Positions 13,197 to 25,425 of a stretch of 64,000 nucleotides of DNA are shown here, piece after piece. Position numbers and translations under genes: made by a program. The DNA is taken from the NCBI RefSeq assembly GCF_024679095.1, contig NC_066516.1:20609035-20673034 (forward strand), in the 5' to 3' direction. The number at the start of each line of letters is the position of its first letter. The stretch's first letter is position 1. This stretch comes from Eriocheir sinensis. Its lineage: Eukaryota > Arthropoda > Malacostraca > Decapoda > Varunidae. A model generated the notes under the pieces. The model was not told the DNA's origin. It was given only the letters and a program-made list of their open reading frames with translations, and did no database searches.

Positions 13197-13263
13197 GTTG
13201 TTGTTGGCACTATATCCTTATCCTCACCCTGATCACCCTTCTAATGGCTGTTCTCCCCACCAG
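12722..13263 (+). other. TCF intron (542 bp)
   Basis: Contains (AGT)n at about 12779-12826, (CA)n at about 12853-12893, an AGT patch near 13003 and (ATT)n at about 13149-13195. It ends in CCCCACCAG. Confidence 0.8.
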
Positions 13264-13377
13264 GTTTTCCCCCGGCGGCCTGATGCCCCCTCACCCCGGC
13301 CTCACCCCGCCCCTCACCCACCCCCTCGTCGCCTCCCCCAAGACAGAGCTTCCCAACACCTCCCACGACAATCACAG
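13264..13377 (+). CDS. pan: TCF/LEF exon: Pro-rich linker (FSPGGLMPPHPGLTPP)
   Basis: The acceptor is CCCCACCAG and the donor is ATCACAG|GTAAGT. Length is 114 nt, both phases 2. It encodes F-S-P-G-G-L-M-P-P-H-P-G-L-T-P-P and then H-P-L-V-A-S-P-K-T-E-L. This corresponds to the proline-rich segment shared by LEF/TCF proteins (vertebrate versions have a related ML/MV-PP-P-GL-HT motif) followed by the K-x-E sequence upstream of the HMG box. In the family this region lies in the repressor-binding linker. V-A-S-P-K-T-E resembles a sumoylation-type or acidic patch, which is only an inference. Confidence 0.88.
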
Positions 13378-14513
13378 GTAAGTACAGGTGCACCCCTTCC
13401 CTCACCCCTTCACCAGTTACTCTTCCCTCACCCCAACGCCTGTTACTCCTCGTTTCCTTCACCCCTTTACCCCTTCACTTGTTACACTCCCTTCCTTCAC
13501 CCCTTTACCTGCCTCCCTTCCTTCACCCCACTACCTGCCTCCCTTCCTTCACCCCATCACTTGTATCACTTTCTTTTTTTCACCCCATCAAATGTATCAC
13601 TTCTCTCCCTTCACCCCTTTTCACCTATTCCTTCCTCACCTCATCACCCACCTCATTTCCCTTACTTCACCCCTTTTCACCCCTTCCTTCATCGCATTCC
13701 ACTTCACATCTTCCATTTATTCTTCACCCCTCCCTTCATCTCCTTCTACATTCCTGCCTTCACCCCTTCTATCTACCCTTCCCTCCACACCCTTCCCTTC
13801 ATAGCCTTTTACTGTAACTCTTCCCTTCATCTATCTCTACCCTCTACTTTCCATCCCTCCCTTCATTTCCTTCTACACCTCTCCCCTCTACCCCTCCTAT
13901 CTACCCTTCACCCTCCTCCTCCCCTCCCTTCATCTTCTGTTTCTTGTCTTCCCTTCACTTATTCCTATCATTCCTCTCTCTCTCTCTTGCTACCTCTTCC
14001 CTTCACTTCTCCCCTTCATCTTCTTCCTCCCCTTTCTTCCCTTCTCCCCTTCCCTTCACCCCCCTATCACAAGGACGTTCATTCACCCCCTCAAATCACA
14101 TCTGTCCCTTCACCCCCCTTTTAATCAAGCATGTCACCCCTCTCCCCTCCCAACCACTCCACTTATCTCCCCTTCATCAGCCTACACCCTTGTCTCTCCC
14201 CCCATTCCCCCTTCTTTCCACCCCTCTCCCTCCCTTTCTTTCATTCTAACTCTCCCCCTCCCCCTCACGTCTTTTTCTACCACCTCAGTACTTATTTCAA
14301 CCCCCTTCCACCTCCCTTTTCATTCCAGTTGCCCCTTCAGCCCTCCTCCTCCTCCTCCTCTCTTCCATATCACCTTTCACCCCTCTCTCTCAGCTCCTCT
14401 TAGCCCTACCACTCCATCCTTCCGTGAGAGAGAGAGATGGCCAGCATGAACCCAACATGTGGCCAAGTCTGTAAGAGGCTCTTGTGGACATGGCCTAAGG
14501 CGCTCTCACCCTT

Positions 14514-14544
<31 letters not shown>

Positions 14545-16037
14545 GTTATCGAGAGCAACTTGTAGAAAGGGTAGAAGAGGATGAAGAGGAGGAGGAGGAG
14601 GAGGAGGAGGAGGAGAGAGAAGGAGAGGAAAGGAGGAGGAGGAAGTTATAAGCAGTGAGAGGGTAAACCTACTACCTTGCTCCTCCTCCTCCTCCTCCTC
14701 CTCCTCCTCGTGACGTATCTGGCGCTGCACTAATTAGCAACATCCTTATTAGCCTCCATAGAAACCACACCGAGAGAGAGAGAGAGAGAGTTTTCTTCCC
14801 TCTAATTATAATGTTTTGGCAGGTTGTGAGCAATGTTTTTTTTTTATATATGGAGACAATTCAAACTGTGATGAGATGGAAGAAAAAAAATAGAAAGAGG
14901 AGAAGAGGAGAGAGAGAAAGGAGTAGAAAGCAGAAATAAATCAAGTGAATGAGGAAGGGAGGAGGAGGAGGAGGAAGAGGAGGAGGAGAGGCAAGAAGAA
15001 AGGCGGAAAGGCAGGTGTAATAGATGGAGAAAGAAAGAATAGAAAGGGAGGAGGAAAAAGTGGAGAGGAGAGGAAGAAAAATGTGAGAAAAGAGAGAAGG
15101 AATAAGTTCAGTATTCCCTCCTTCCCTCTCCTTCCTCTCCCTTCCCTTCTTCCTTCCCTCTCCTTCCTTCTTTTCCTTCCTCCTCGCCATCATCCACCTT
15201 CCCTCCTTCCTACTTTCTCTCTCTCTCTCTCATCCCTCTTTGCCATCTATCGCCTCTTCCTTCCTTCCCTCCTTCCCTTTCTCCTTCCTTCCTTCCCTCC
15301 TTCCCTTTCTCCTTCCTTCTTTTCCTTCCTTGCCATCTTTAATGATTTTCCTCTATCACTTTCTCTCCATCCTTCCTCCCTTTATTCCTCACTCCCTCAT
15401 CACACTTCCTCCTTTATCTCCCTCTTTCCTTCCTTCCTTCCTTCCCTCCTTCCCTTTCTTCTTCCTTCATTTCCTTCCTTTCTCATTTTCCTCTCACTTT
15501 CTCTCCATCCTTCCTCCCTTTATTCCTCACTCCCTCATCACACTTCCTTCTTTCTCTCCCTCTTTCCTTCCTTCTCTCCCTCTTCCTTGTCCTCGCTTCA
15601 CCCCTTTCCTCACCCCTTATAATGAGGCCTCTGTCATACCCTCCCTCCCTCCCTACCGCTCCCTCTCCCTCCCTTCTGAACAGGTCTCGTCACCGTACAA
15701 TAATTTTTTTCATCAATATTTTCCCCTCATTGTTTACCTTCAACATCAGGAAGGAGGAGGAGGAGGAGGAGGTTAACCCTTTCTTTCTATACGCTCTCCC
15801 CATTCTGCCTTCCTACCTACCTGCCCCTTCAAATCACTTTCCTTCCTCCTCCTCCTCCTCCTCCTCCTCCTCCACCTCCTCCTCCTCCTCGCCAGGGCTT
15901 ATGGGAGCAAATTGCGTTAGTCTCCGTTGAAGAGGAAGGATCACTGTTTGTCTTATCAACGGATGCTCAGGCCCAAGATTTGAGAGTGAAGGAAAAAAAA
16001 AAAAAAACGGGAATATATTGTACGGACGACGGCTTGC

Positions 16038-16701
<664 letters not shown>

Positions 16702-16893
16702 TTTCATCTCTCTTGGTTCTTATTTGATTTTTTTCCCTCGTTTTCTCTTCTCTTCCTTCTCCTCTTCCCTCTCCTCTTCCTCTTCTTCCTTTTCCTCTTC
16801 TCGTCATCCTCCAATTCTTCCCTCTCCCTCTCATTTCACGTTTATATATATTTTTTTTTTACTTATTGGTGTATTTACAACTACTACTACTTC

Positions 16894-16932
<39 letters not shown>

Positions 16933-17030
16933 ATTATTATCATAAACATCATCATCGCCATTATCGGCATCACTATCATCAACGTTCAGAGAGTTTTCTT
17001 TGCATTAAGCGAATGTATTAGAAGTAGTGC

Positions 17031-17082
<52 letters not shown>

Positions 17083-17576
17083 TGAGCAGACGGAGGAGGA
17101 GGAGTGTTGTAATTAAGAAGAAAAAAATTTACTCTTACATTTTACATGTTGACACAGCCTTCCAGCGTGGAGAAGGGTGGGGGGGAGGAGGAGGAAGAGA
17201 AGGAGGAGGAGGAGGAGGAGGAGGAGGAAGGTGTTCTGGTTGTGGTGGTGAAGAGGTGGTGATGATGGTGGTGAGTGTACATAGAAATAGATATAGATAG
17301 ATAGATAGATAGATAGGTGTGTTTGTAAGTTGATTGGTGGGTAGGGCGGTAGAGAGAGAGAGAGAGAGAGAGAGAGAGCATTTCATCAGCATCTGTCATC
17401 CTAAAGCTTCTTTGTTAAACTGTTGTAAAGAAAGCTCACATTTTTCTTCCCTTGCTTCGTCGCTTAGAGAGAGAGAGAGAGAGTAGTACTTGGTATTTAT
17501 TTGATCTTTTCGCAATTTTTGTTTTACTTTGATATTTGTTTTGCGTCGCGTCTTAACTTTTAACAGGGTGATTGTG

Positions 17577-17641
<65 letters not shown>

Positions 17642-18294
17642 ACATTCATACCTTTTCCGCGTAATTTATATACCTGTCACCTCCGTATTTTCGTCATTTA
17701 TTACTTTTTATAACCTCGCCCTGACACCCTCTTTCGCTATCCTGTTGTGTTCTGATCATTGGCGTGTGTTCGGTCTGCAACATTTTTTTTTTTTCTGCGC
17801 GATTATTCTGTCCGGTTCTCTAATGCTATTGTTATTTACACCCAATGCAATGATCTTTTTTTCTTCTTTTATTTTTTCACCCCTGCATCGGGACCCTTTA
17901 CACACGACCACTGGTATAGACTTCGTGAATAGTACTTTATTGTGGTCATATTACAAGCTCGCCCTTCCTCAGCCATGCCCTTAAGACCAGTTCCAACACT
18001 ATCATCAGGACGCCAGACTCCATTCCCATGCGAGCTTTCTTATGTATAGATGAGTAGGAAGGAAGATGATGCGGTAAAGGTGAAGTTGGAGAGAAGAGAG
18101 GAAAGCAGTGAGGGGCTGAACCTACCACTTCTACGGGTTTAACGGCTACATCCTGCATATTCATTTTGTCTATTGGTGGGATAGTATATTCCACGAAAAA
18201 ATAGGTCGAGGATATTCAATAGGAAAGTTCAGGGGAGAGGAAAGTCTGTAGGAAAAATAAGCGAAGAAAATTATACATGGAAGTGAAGTGAGCG

Positions 18295-19015
18295 GAATTC
18301 AACGAAGGTGTGAGAAACTGTTAAGGAATTCCGTGGTTGTTTTTGGAGTTGGTGATAATTGAGATCTGTTAGGAAGGAGGACGAGCTTGGATACGGTGTT
18401 GGGATGGTGATATTTTTGACACTGAAGTATAAAAAAAAATAAAAAAAACGAAGGTGGGAAACAATTTTAAAAGATTCCGTTGTTTGTGTGTTTTTGGAGT
18501 CGCTAGTAATTGAGATCTGTTGGGAATGAGAGCGAACTTGGTGGATACGGTGTTGGGATGGTGATATTTTTGACACTAAAGTATAAAAAATAAAAAAAAT
18601 AAACGAAGGTGGGAAACAATTTTAAAAGATTCCGTTGTTTGTGTGTTTTTTGAGTCGCTAGTAATTGAGATCTGTTAGGAAGGAGGGCGAGCTTGTATAC
18701 GGTGTTGGGATGGTGATATTTTTAACACAAGTATTAAAAAATAAATAAACGAAGGTGGGAAACAATTTTAGAAGATTCCGTTGTTTGTGTGTTTTTTGAG
18801 TCGCTAGTAATTGAGATCTGTTAGGAAGGAGGGCGAGCTTGTATACGGTGTTGGGATGGTGATATTTTTAACACAAGTATTAAAAAATAAATAAACGAAG
18901 GTGGGAGACAATTTTAGAAGATTCCGTGGTTGTTTTTTCGAGTTGGTAATGATTGAGATCTGTTAGGAAGGAGAGCTCGGACACGGTGTTGGGATGGTGA
19001 TATTTTTTACACTGA
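18295..19015. repeat. About 147-bp tandem repeat, 5 copies
   Basis: Copies start at CGAAGGTGNGA near 18303, 18449, 18604, 18749 and 18896. Each contains AAGATTCCGTTGTTTGTGTG, GTAATTGAGATCTGTTAGGA and CGGTGTTGGGATGGTGATAT. Unit lengths are about 145-155 bp, varying in an A-rich joint. Copies three and four are almost identical. Confidence 0.9.
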
Positions 19016-19111
19016 AGCATTAAAAAAAAAAAGCAAAAAGAAAACCGTTGCATTTCATCCTCACAAAAGCAAGTCCCAGCAAACGGCCACACAAAGCCAG
19101 TGACACGCCCC

Positions 19112-19182
<71 letters not shown>

Positions 19183-19414
19183 TCGTAACCCAGGTGTGCG
19201 TTCAGGCCCCTCGTCGGCAGGTGTGGCATTTTGCGTCGTGCTGAGAGGCTGCTTATTAGTCTTATTTACAACATGTTCCTCGATATATTTTTTTCCTTCT
19301 TCTTCTTCCTTGTTTTCCGCTCTTTAAAGTTTGATTTATGGGACACTTTGTTTTATCCTCGTTGTTGTTTTCATCTATTTTTCTTCTTTTGTTTCTCATT
19401 TTCTTTCTCTTTCA

Positions 19415-20160
19415 CAAACATTACAACTTGATATCGCGTTCCATATCCTTTATTTATCATTTTCTTTCTCGCACAAACACAACTTGATATCGTGTTTCAT
19501 CTCTTTTATTTCTCATTTTCTTTCTCGCACAAACACAACTTGATATCGTGTTTCATCTCTTTTATTTCTCATTTTCTTTCTCTTTCACAAACACTACAAC
19601 TTGATATCGCGTTCCATCTCTTTTATTTCTCATTTTCTTTCTCTTTCACAAACACTACAACTTGATATCGCGTTCCATCTCTTTTATTTCTCATTTTCTT
19701 TCTCTTTCACAAACACTACAACTTGATATCGCGTTCCATCTCTTTTATTTCTCATTTTCTTTCTCTCTCACAAACACTACAACTTGATATCGCGTTCCAT
19801 CTCTTTTATTTCTCATTTTCTTTCTCGCACAAACACAACTTGATATCGTGTTTCATCTCTTTTATTTCTCATTTTCTTTCTCTCGCACAAACACCTCAAC
19901 TTGATATCGCGTTCCATCTCTTTTATTTCTCATTTTCTTTCTCTCTCACAAACACTACAACTTGATATCGCGTTCCATCTCCTTTATTTCTCATTTTCTT
20001 TCTCTCTCACAAACACCTCAACTTGATATCGCGTTCCATATCCTTTATTTCCCATTTTCTTTCTCGCACAAACACAACTTGATATCGTGTTTCATCTCTT
20101 TTATTTCTCATTTTCTTTCTCTTTCACAAACACTACAATATCTCACATTTCATCTCTGTT
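19415..20160. repeat. 50/60-bp tandem repeat with GATATCGCG core
   Basis: About twelve copies of AACTTGATATCGCGTTCCAT, then CTCTTTTATTTCTCATTTTC and TTTCTCTTTCACAAACACTA. A shorter variant carries CGTGTTTCAT and TTTCTCGCACAAACAC. The two variants are interspersed. Decayed copies run on to about 20800, next to the exon at 20832. Confidence 0.88.
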
Positions 20161-20396
20161 CTCTCTAATTTCCCTTCTCCCTCGCACAGACACCGGAACA
20201 CGACATCACTTTTCATCTCTACTCTCTGATTTTTCTTCCCAGACACCGAAGCCACAATATATATGACATCGCGTTTAATTTCCATTCTTTCTTTTTCTTA
20301 TTTTTTTCCTCTTCCTCGCGTTACATCACAATTGCTCACCATTTTCTTTCTCGTACCAACACCTTAAAGTATTTCATCGCGTTCCATTTCCATTAT

Positions 20397-20490
<94 letters not shown>

Positions 20491-20831
20491 AGACCTTACT
20501 ATTATGATGTTACGGTTCACCTCCATTATTTTTCTTTTTTTTCTCGCAAACACCACCAATACCTTAAAATATGCCATTGCGTTTCATCATATTCATCATT
20601 TCTCATTTTCTCTTTTTTTCTCGTTTACAGACACCATCACCTCAACATGATATCACGGTAATCTATATTCTTTCTCATTTTCCTTCACGTACAGCCACTA
20701 AATTAAAATATGGCCGCTTTTAAAACTCCACTAGTTCCCTTCTTTTCTCCCTCACATAGTCACGAAAGCCATAACGTAATAATATCGCGGTAAGCTACAC
20801 TCTTCCTCACTTTCCTTTCTCCCTCGCCCAG

Positions 20832-20902
20832 ACACCAAGGCCTCGACCAGAAGCCATCACTGCAGGGAGACAAAACACAGATGATCGAGACCAAGAACGG
20901 AG
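20832..20902 (+). CDS. pan: TCF/LEF exon: short segment before HMG box
   Basis: The acceptor is CTCGCCCAG and the donor is ACGGAG|GTAAGT. The first base completes Arg, then it reads H-Q-G-L-D-Q-K-P-S-L-Q-G-D-K-T-Q and ends I-E-T-K-N-G with one base of a Glu codon. Length is 71 nt, entering phase 2, leaving phase 1. This matches the variable charged stretch just N-terminal to the [12 protein letters not shown] start of the HMG box. The phase fits both neighbours. Confidence 0.85.
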
Positions 20903-21455
20903 GTAAGTACGAGACTGAGATCGTCCTCCCCTTGTTATCCGCCCTTACCTCTTTTTAGTGCTCTCCAATCTGCCTTGCGTGTGTTCCACCTCTCAGTGTG
21001 TTTGTCAATCTTTCTGTTGTTCCTAATAATGATGTTGATTTACTACTACAGGTATTCATAAGGGCGAGGTGAAGGGTGGTGATATGGATGGTGATGAGAG
21101 TGATTGTGATGGAAGTGTTGATGGTGGTGATGCATGGTGTTGTCTGAGTGAGTTAGCGTGGTGGTGATGGGTGATGACTGGTTTGGTAGTGAGTATAGGT
21201 GTATGGGTGGTGTTGTGATGAGGTCATGAAGGAATGGGTAGGTAAATGGTGTTGAATTGGTGTATGGTGTGTGGGTAGGTGGTGCTTAGTGCTGGTGTTG
21301 TGAGTGAAAGTGAGTGTTGGGAAATGGTGTTGAATCGTGATGTTATTGTGTGAAGAAAAAACATAGATAGAAATAGAGAGAAGTAGATAGAGAGGGCGGT
21401 GAGTGGGCTGAGTGAGTGATTGGTGTTGACGGAAGGTGTCGTGGCGTCGTTGCAG
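20903..21455 (+). other. TCF intron (553 bp)
   Basis: A GTGATGG/TGGTGTTGTG-rich degenerate repeat fills 21060-21330. The acceptor is GTTGCAG. There is no other exon. Confidence 0.8.
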
Positions 21456-21583
21456 AGAAAAAGCCACACATCAAGAAGCCGCTGAACGCCTTTATGCTCT
21501 ACATGAAGGAGATGCGCGCCAAGGTGGTGGCGGAGTGCACGCTGAAGGAGAGCGCCGCCATCAACCAGATCCTCGGCCGCAAG
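21456..21583 (+). CDS. pan: TCF/LEF exon: N-terminal half of HMG box
   Basis: The acceptor is CGTTGCAG and the donor is CGCAAG|GTTGGT. It reads [20 protein letters not shown] and on through [10 protein letters not shown]. This is the near-invariant TCF/LEF HMG box: N-terminal strand, helix 1 and helix 2. HMG boxes of this class bind CTTTGWW-type sites in the minor groove and bend DNA. Length is 128 nt, leaving phase 0. Common to all isoforms, it is followed by two alternative exons that each supply the rest of the box. Confidence 0.97.
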
Positions 21584-21960
21584 GTTGGTGCTGCATGCCT
21601 CCTCGCTCCCACCTTATTACTATTACTACTACTGTTATTATTATTACTATCATCATTATTGTTACTAGTATGATTATCAGTCCTGCTGCTGCTACTACTA
21701 CTCCTACATTGTTTTATATACTGGAGATATAGATATTTAACCTTTTTGTTCATACGGAGAGCCGGCCAGCGCGCCCCGCCCTGCCCCGCCCCCCACGCAC
21801 ACACACGCGTGGCGGGGCTGCTGGGGCCGCTAGTAAACAAAGAGTCCTTGAGTGTAGAGTAACGGGTGTTGAGGAAACAGTCGGTAGTTGTTACTGTGTG
21901 GGCCAGCACGCCCGGCAGCAGCCAGACCCTCCCCTCCTCACGTGACTTACTTGGCTACAG
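21584..21960 (+). other. TCF intron upstream of HMG alternative exons
   Basis: 377 bp. An ATT/ACT-rich first half is followed by a GC-rich block at about 21760-21835 containing GCCCCGCCCTGCCCCGCCCC and GTGGCGGGGCTGCTGGGGCC. The acceptor is TTGGCTACAG. Confidence 0.8.
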
Positions 21961-22117
21961 TGGCACGCGCTCAGCAAAGAGGAGCAGTCCAAGTACTACG
22001 AGATGGCGCGGCGGGAGAGACAACTACACATGCAGATGTACCCCGGATGGAATGCCCGAGATAACTATGGCATGATGAAAAAGAAAAAGAGAAAGAAAGA
22101 GAAGACTGGTGACGGAG
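21961..22117 (+). CDS. pan: TCF/LEF alternative HMG-box exon A (mutually exclusive, first copy)
   Basis: 157 nt, entering phase 0 and leaving phase 1. It encodes [20 protein letters not shown], then [17 protein letters not shown] and a basic tail K-K-K-K-R-K-K-E-K. This covers helix 3, the conserved C-terminal end of the HMG box, and the basic tail that in the family adds DNA contacts and a nuclear localisation signal. The acceptor is TTGGCTACAG and the donor is GGAG|GTAGAG, weaker than the consensus. It shares 39 of 52 residues with exon B at 22424-22580, with many silent differences between them, so the duplication is old. It cannot be included together with exon B without a frameshift. Confidence 0.95.
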
Positions 22118-22423
22118 GTAGAGGAACTTACTGTGTTGTAGCTTCCTAGGGCTGAAGCGGGGCCGGCCCCGCCCCGCCCCCACCTTGCCCCACGGCCACC
22201 GGCAGTAGCACTGCCCCCTCCCAGCCTGCCCCCTGCACGCCCTCTCCTGCCGCCGAGGCTTGGAGGATCGTCGCTCGGGGCAGTGGGCGGCGGTGGGTCT
22301 GCTGTTGCAGTTGCCGCGCCGGGGTGCGGGCGGGGCACCAGCCGTGCCCCGCGGGTCCGCCCCAGCCGCGCTCCCCCCTTCCCGGGACGGCCGGCACTAA
22401 TCTTCATTTAACTTTCCCTGCAG
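22118..22423 (+). other. Short GC-rich intron between the two alternative HMG exons
   Basis: 306 bp, far more GC-rich than nearly all of the window. It contains GGGGCCGGCCCCGCCCCGCC and GGTGCGGGCGGGGCACC with strong self-complementarity. The shortness and likely structure may matter for exon choice. Confidence 0.75.
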
Positions 22424-22580
22424 TGGCATGCGCTAAGCCGCGAAGAACAGGCCAAGTACTATGAAATGGCGCGTAAAGAACGCCAGCTTCACATGCAGAT
22501 GTACCCGGGCTGGTCCTCTCGCCAAAATTACTCGCAGGGGAAAAAGAAGAAACGTAACCGTGACAAAACCCAAGATGGAG
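22424..22580 (+). CDS. pan: TCF/LEF alternative HMG-box exon B (mutually exclusive, second copy)
   Basis: 157 nt, the same length and phases as exon A. It encodes [20 protein letters not shown], then [19 protein letters not shown] and a basic tail K-K-K-K-R-N-R-D-K. The helix 3 part ([20 protein letters not shown]) is closer to the vertebrate LEF/TCF consensus than exon A. The YPGW-x-x-R-x-NY and basic-tail portion carries ten of the 13 differences. The acceptor is CTTTCCCTGCAG and the donor is GGAG|GTACCC, again weak. Weak donors on both copies fit regulated choice. Confidence 0.95.
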
Positions 22581-23329
22581 GTACCCACCTGCCGCACACA
22601 AAGCCCTTCCTCTTAAGCAACTCAGGCCCTGTGGCGGGCGGTGCCAGGTGTCGGGGGGGCGCCGCGCCCTTGGGCACCGACACCCGCCCCGATACCATGG
22701 CACAACCCTCCATTATGGTTCTAAATTTACTTATTAGCTTCACTCTTAACTTATTCATTATTGTCAATTTTACTTGAATGTTATTATATGTTTGCTTTTG
22801 TCTTTTTGCTGCCTGTTTGCATACATTCATATTTCTCTTTTCTTAATCAGTGGACGTTGCTTAATTGGATTGTTGCGGAATGTTTCTGCTAGTTTTCACT
22901 ATTCCAGTTATTCATTATATTTTCCATATCATATAATGGGATGAATGTTTACCAGTGCTGACCATTAGTCTTGGACCGGCCACGAGCGCAGGCCTCGTGC
23001 TGGATCTCCACTGTTATTTTCAGTAGCATCTTTGAGCAGGCAGGTTGATGCCATCCTTTGGTTTTGTCACTGTCAGTCATTCTGCTTAATAGCAATGCCA
23101 CTGGGAGAGTCAAATGAAGATGTTATGAAAATAACACTGCAGATGACCTTGACAATAAGTCAGAATCTGCTTTTTTTCCCAGAATCTGCTTTGTCTCAGT
23201 CATATTAAGTCCTCAGTGCATGAATTCTTAATATTTCAATAAACTTGTGGCTCTCAGCATGTGTTGTTCCTGTGTCACATTATTATTATTACTATTACTA
23301 TTATTATTATTACTAAGTGCGTGGTGCCT

Positions 23330-23378
<49 letters not shown>

Positions 23379-23616
23379 CCCTCCCCCACATACCTACAGT
23401 GTCATGATACAGACGCGGGTGCCCTCAGTGCGCCCTTTACCCGCTAACCCCCACCACCCCTACAACACACCCCCACTACCCTTACACCCACACCGCCCCC
23501 CACTACCCCCACACCCCCACCGCCCCACCACTACCCCCACACCCCCACCGCCCCCCTCACACCCCACACCCACACAGCACCACCGCCGCTCATCTAATCT
23601 TGTCGCTCGTCCTCAG
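22581..23616 (+). other. TCF intron after HMG exons
   Basis: A GC-rich first 130 bp (GGCGGGCGGTGCC, GTCGGGGGGGCGCC), then AT-rich unique sequence, (ATT/ACT)n at about 23279-23315, (CA)n at about 23331-23376 and CCCCCAC-type repeats to the acceptor CGTCCTCAG. Confidence 0.75.
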
Positions 23617-23683
23617 CCAATATGAAGAAGTGTCGCGCGCGGTACGGCCTCGAGCAGCAAAGCCAATGGTGTAAACCCTGCAG
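23617..23683 (+). CDS. pan: TCF/LEF exon: first half of C-clamp
   Basis: The acceptor is CGTCCTCAG and the donor is CTGCAG|GTGAGT. Entering phase 1 and leaving phase 2, it reads A-N-M-K-K-C-R-A-R-Y-G-L-E-Q-Q-S-Q-W-C-K-P-C. It holds the first three cysteines of the C-clamp (C-x11-12-W-C-x2-C). In Drosophila TCF and some vertebrate isoforms the C-clamp is a zinc-binding second DNA-contact module that reads GC-rich helper sites. The fourth cysteine and the RRKKKCIRY end come from the exon at 34305, so the splice inside the module makes its completion optional. Confidence 0.95.
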
Positions 23684-25324
23684 GTGAGTCAGCCCCGCCC
23701 CCCTCACCCCTCTCTCACCCCTTCACCTTGTTCACCCCTCTTCGCCTCCCTCCCACCCTCACCTCCAACCCCAACAACACCCCTCCCACACCCTCCACCT
23801 CCAACCCTTCTTCCTTTCCTTGGTCATGAATATTGCCCCTCCTTCCTTCCCCATGTCTCCTCTTCCTCCTCCTCCTCCTCCTCCTCTTCCTCAGTTTCTT
23901 GCATTCCTTACTAAGTCTCCATTAACATCTCCGCTCACTGGTAAAAATTCGATGTTTTTTTCCTTCATATTTGTTTATGTATTAATTTATTCATATATTT
24001 ATTTACTTATTTACTCGTTTATTCATTTCTTAAAACCTGTATTATTTATCATTTTTTGCATATGTGTGTTTGTCTACTTTCACACTCTCTCTCAGCAACA
24101 GCCTTCTTACCCTTTCCTGTCTCACTTTTCTATGTTTACTTTCTTTCGAGTATTTGTTTTATTTAGTTTTCTTTGTATAATACTTGTAAATAAATAGAAA
24201 AAAACAAACAAACAAGAAGAAGAAAAAAAAGAAACCTCATCAAACCAAAAACCACAAAAAAAAGAACCAAAACAACAACCAAAAAAAAAAAAACTTAGTA
24301 CCACAACATTTTTTTATCTCTTTCTTAATTAAACTGTTTTGGTTGATTGGTTGACTGGTTGGTTGGTTGGTTGGTGCCCCGAGCCGCCGCCACCGCGTCC
24401 TAAGTAATGGCCGCCTCCTCCTTCCCCCCCACAGCTGGTACCTCCCACCCTCCACACTTCTTGTTGATTCCTCCTCTCCTAGGTGGGTCTGTCGTCCATT
24501 TCAGTCAAGTCGTGTATTACCTCCACCTAGCGTTGTGATCTGCCTATATACTCGTCCACTCCCATGCTCCTCAGACTCGTCCACTCCCATGTCCCCACTC
24601 GTTCACTCATACTCGTCCGCCGTACTTCCTCCACCTCCGTATCCTTATCCTCATACCGTTTCTTATCCACTCTTACATCCTCCTTCTCTTCCCCCATCCA
24701 CTTTCTCCTCACCCTATTCCTGCTCCATATTTTCATCCTTCTTTTCTCTCCCGATCCAGTACCGCCACCGACTCATCCACTCCTATGTTTTCTTACTCAC
24801 TCTCATTCACGTCTTTCTCATCCTCTTTATCTCAGCCTAATGCCCAATACTTATTCATCCACTCCCACAAATTATCTTCCTCCTCGTCCCCATTCAGTCC
24901 AATACTAACTCATCCCCCACCATATCTGTTTACTCGTTCCCACATCCACATTTACTTCCTCCTTCCCCTTCGCCTCGTACTCCATTTCCACTTACTCCCT
25001 TCTCTTCCACCACCACCATCAGCACCGCAACCTCATCCACCTCCTCCTCCTCCTCCTTTTTCTCTTCTTCCTCTTCGTTCCATTCCTCAGGAGAGACCGC
25101 CCCTACCCCCCGCCTCCCCCTTCCATTTTTTTCATAGTTACTCACAAACACCATTTTCCTTCTCCCTTATCCCGTTTTCTGTTTTTGATTATTCACTCCA
25201 TCGAATTTTCCCAGCCCTTCCCGGTTCCAAGTTCCCGGTTCCTGATTTCGTTTGCCTCTTGTTAGCTCTTTCTCTACATATTCACCGATTCCCAGTTCCC
25301 AATTTTAATTTGCCGTCACTTCCT

Positions 25325-25425
25325 GGTCCCCAAAATTCCTTCTATAATTCCTTCCCTTTCTGTCTCTCTCCGGCATATGACCACAGATGTTGCGCCGACT
25401 AAACGAAACTTTCCAACTTCCCAGA
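25325..25425 (-). mobile_element. SINE-like dispersed repeat fragment
   Basis: TCTCTCTCCGGCATATGACC and ACAGATGTTGCGCCGACTAA, then ACGAAACTTTCCAACTT, match 42060-42125 almost exactly. In the minus orientation at 42 kb it continues to CCCATTCACTGCTGGGTGGA and CAGGGGCG. It is a dispersed short element; I cannot name the family. Confidence 0.6.

Noticed and set aside
13195..14124. 309-codon plus-strand frame overlapping the TCF exon at 13264
   Set aside because: It covers the exon in a different frame and then a CTTCACCCC repeat. The true exon frame is set by phase from 12721 and continues into the HMG box.
22024..22407. Minus-strand frames across the HMG exons
   Set aside because: Antisense shadows of GC-rich intron and exon sequence.
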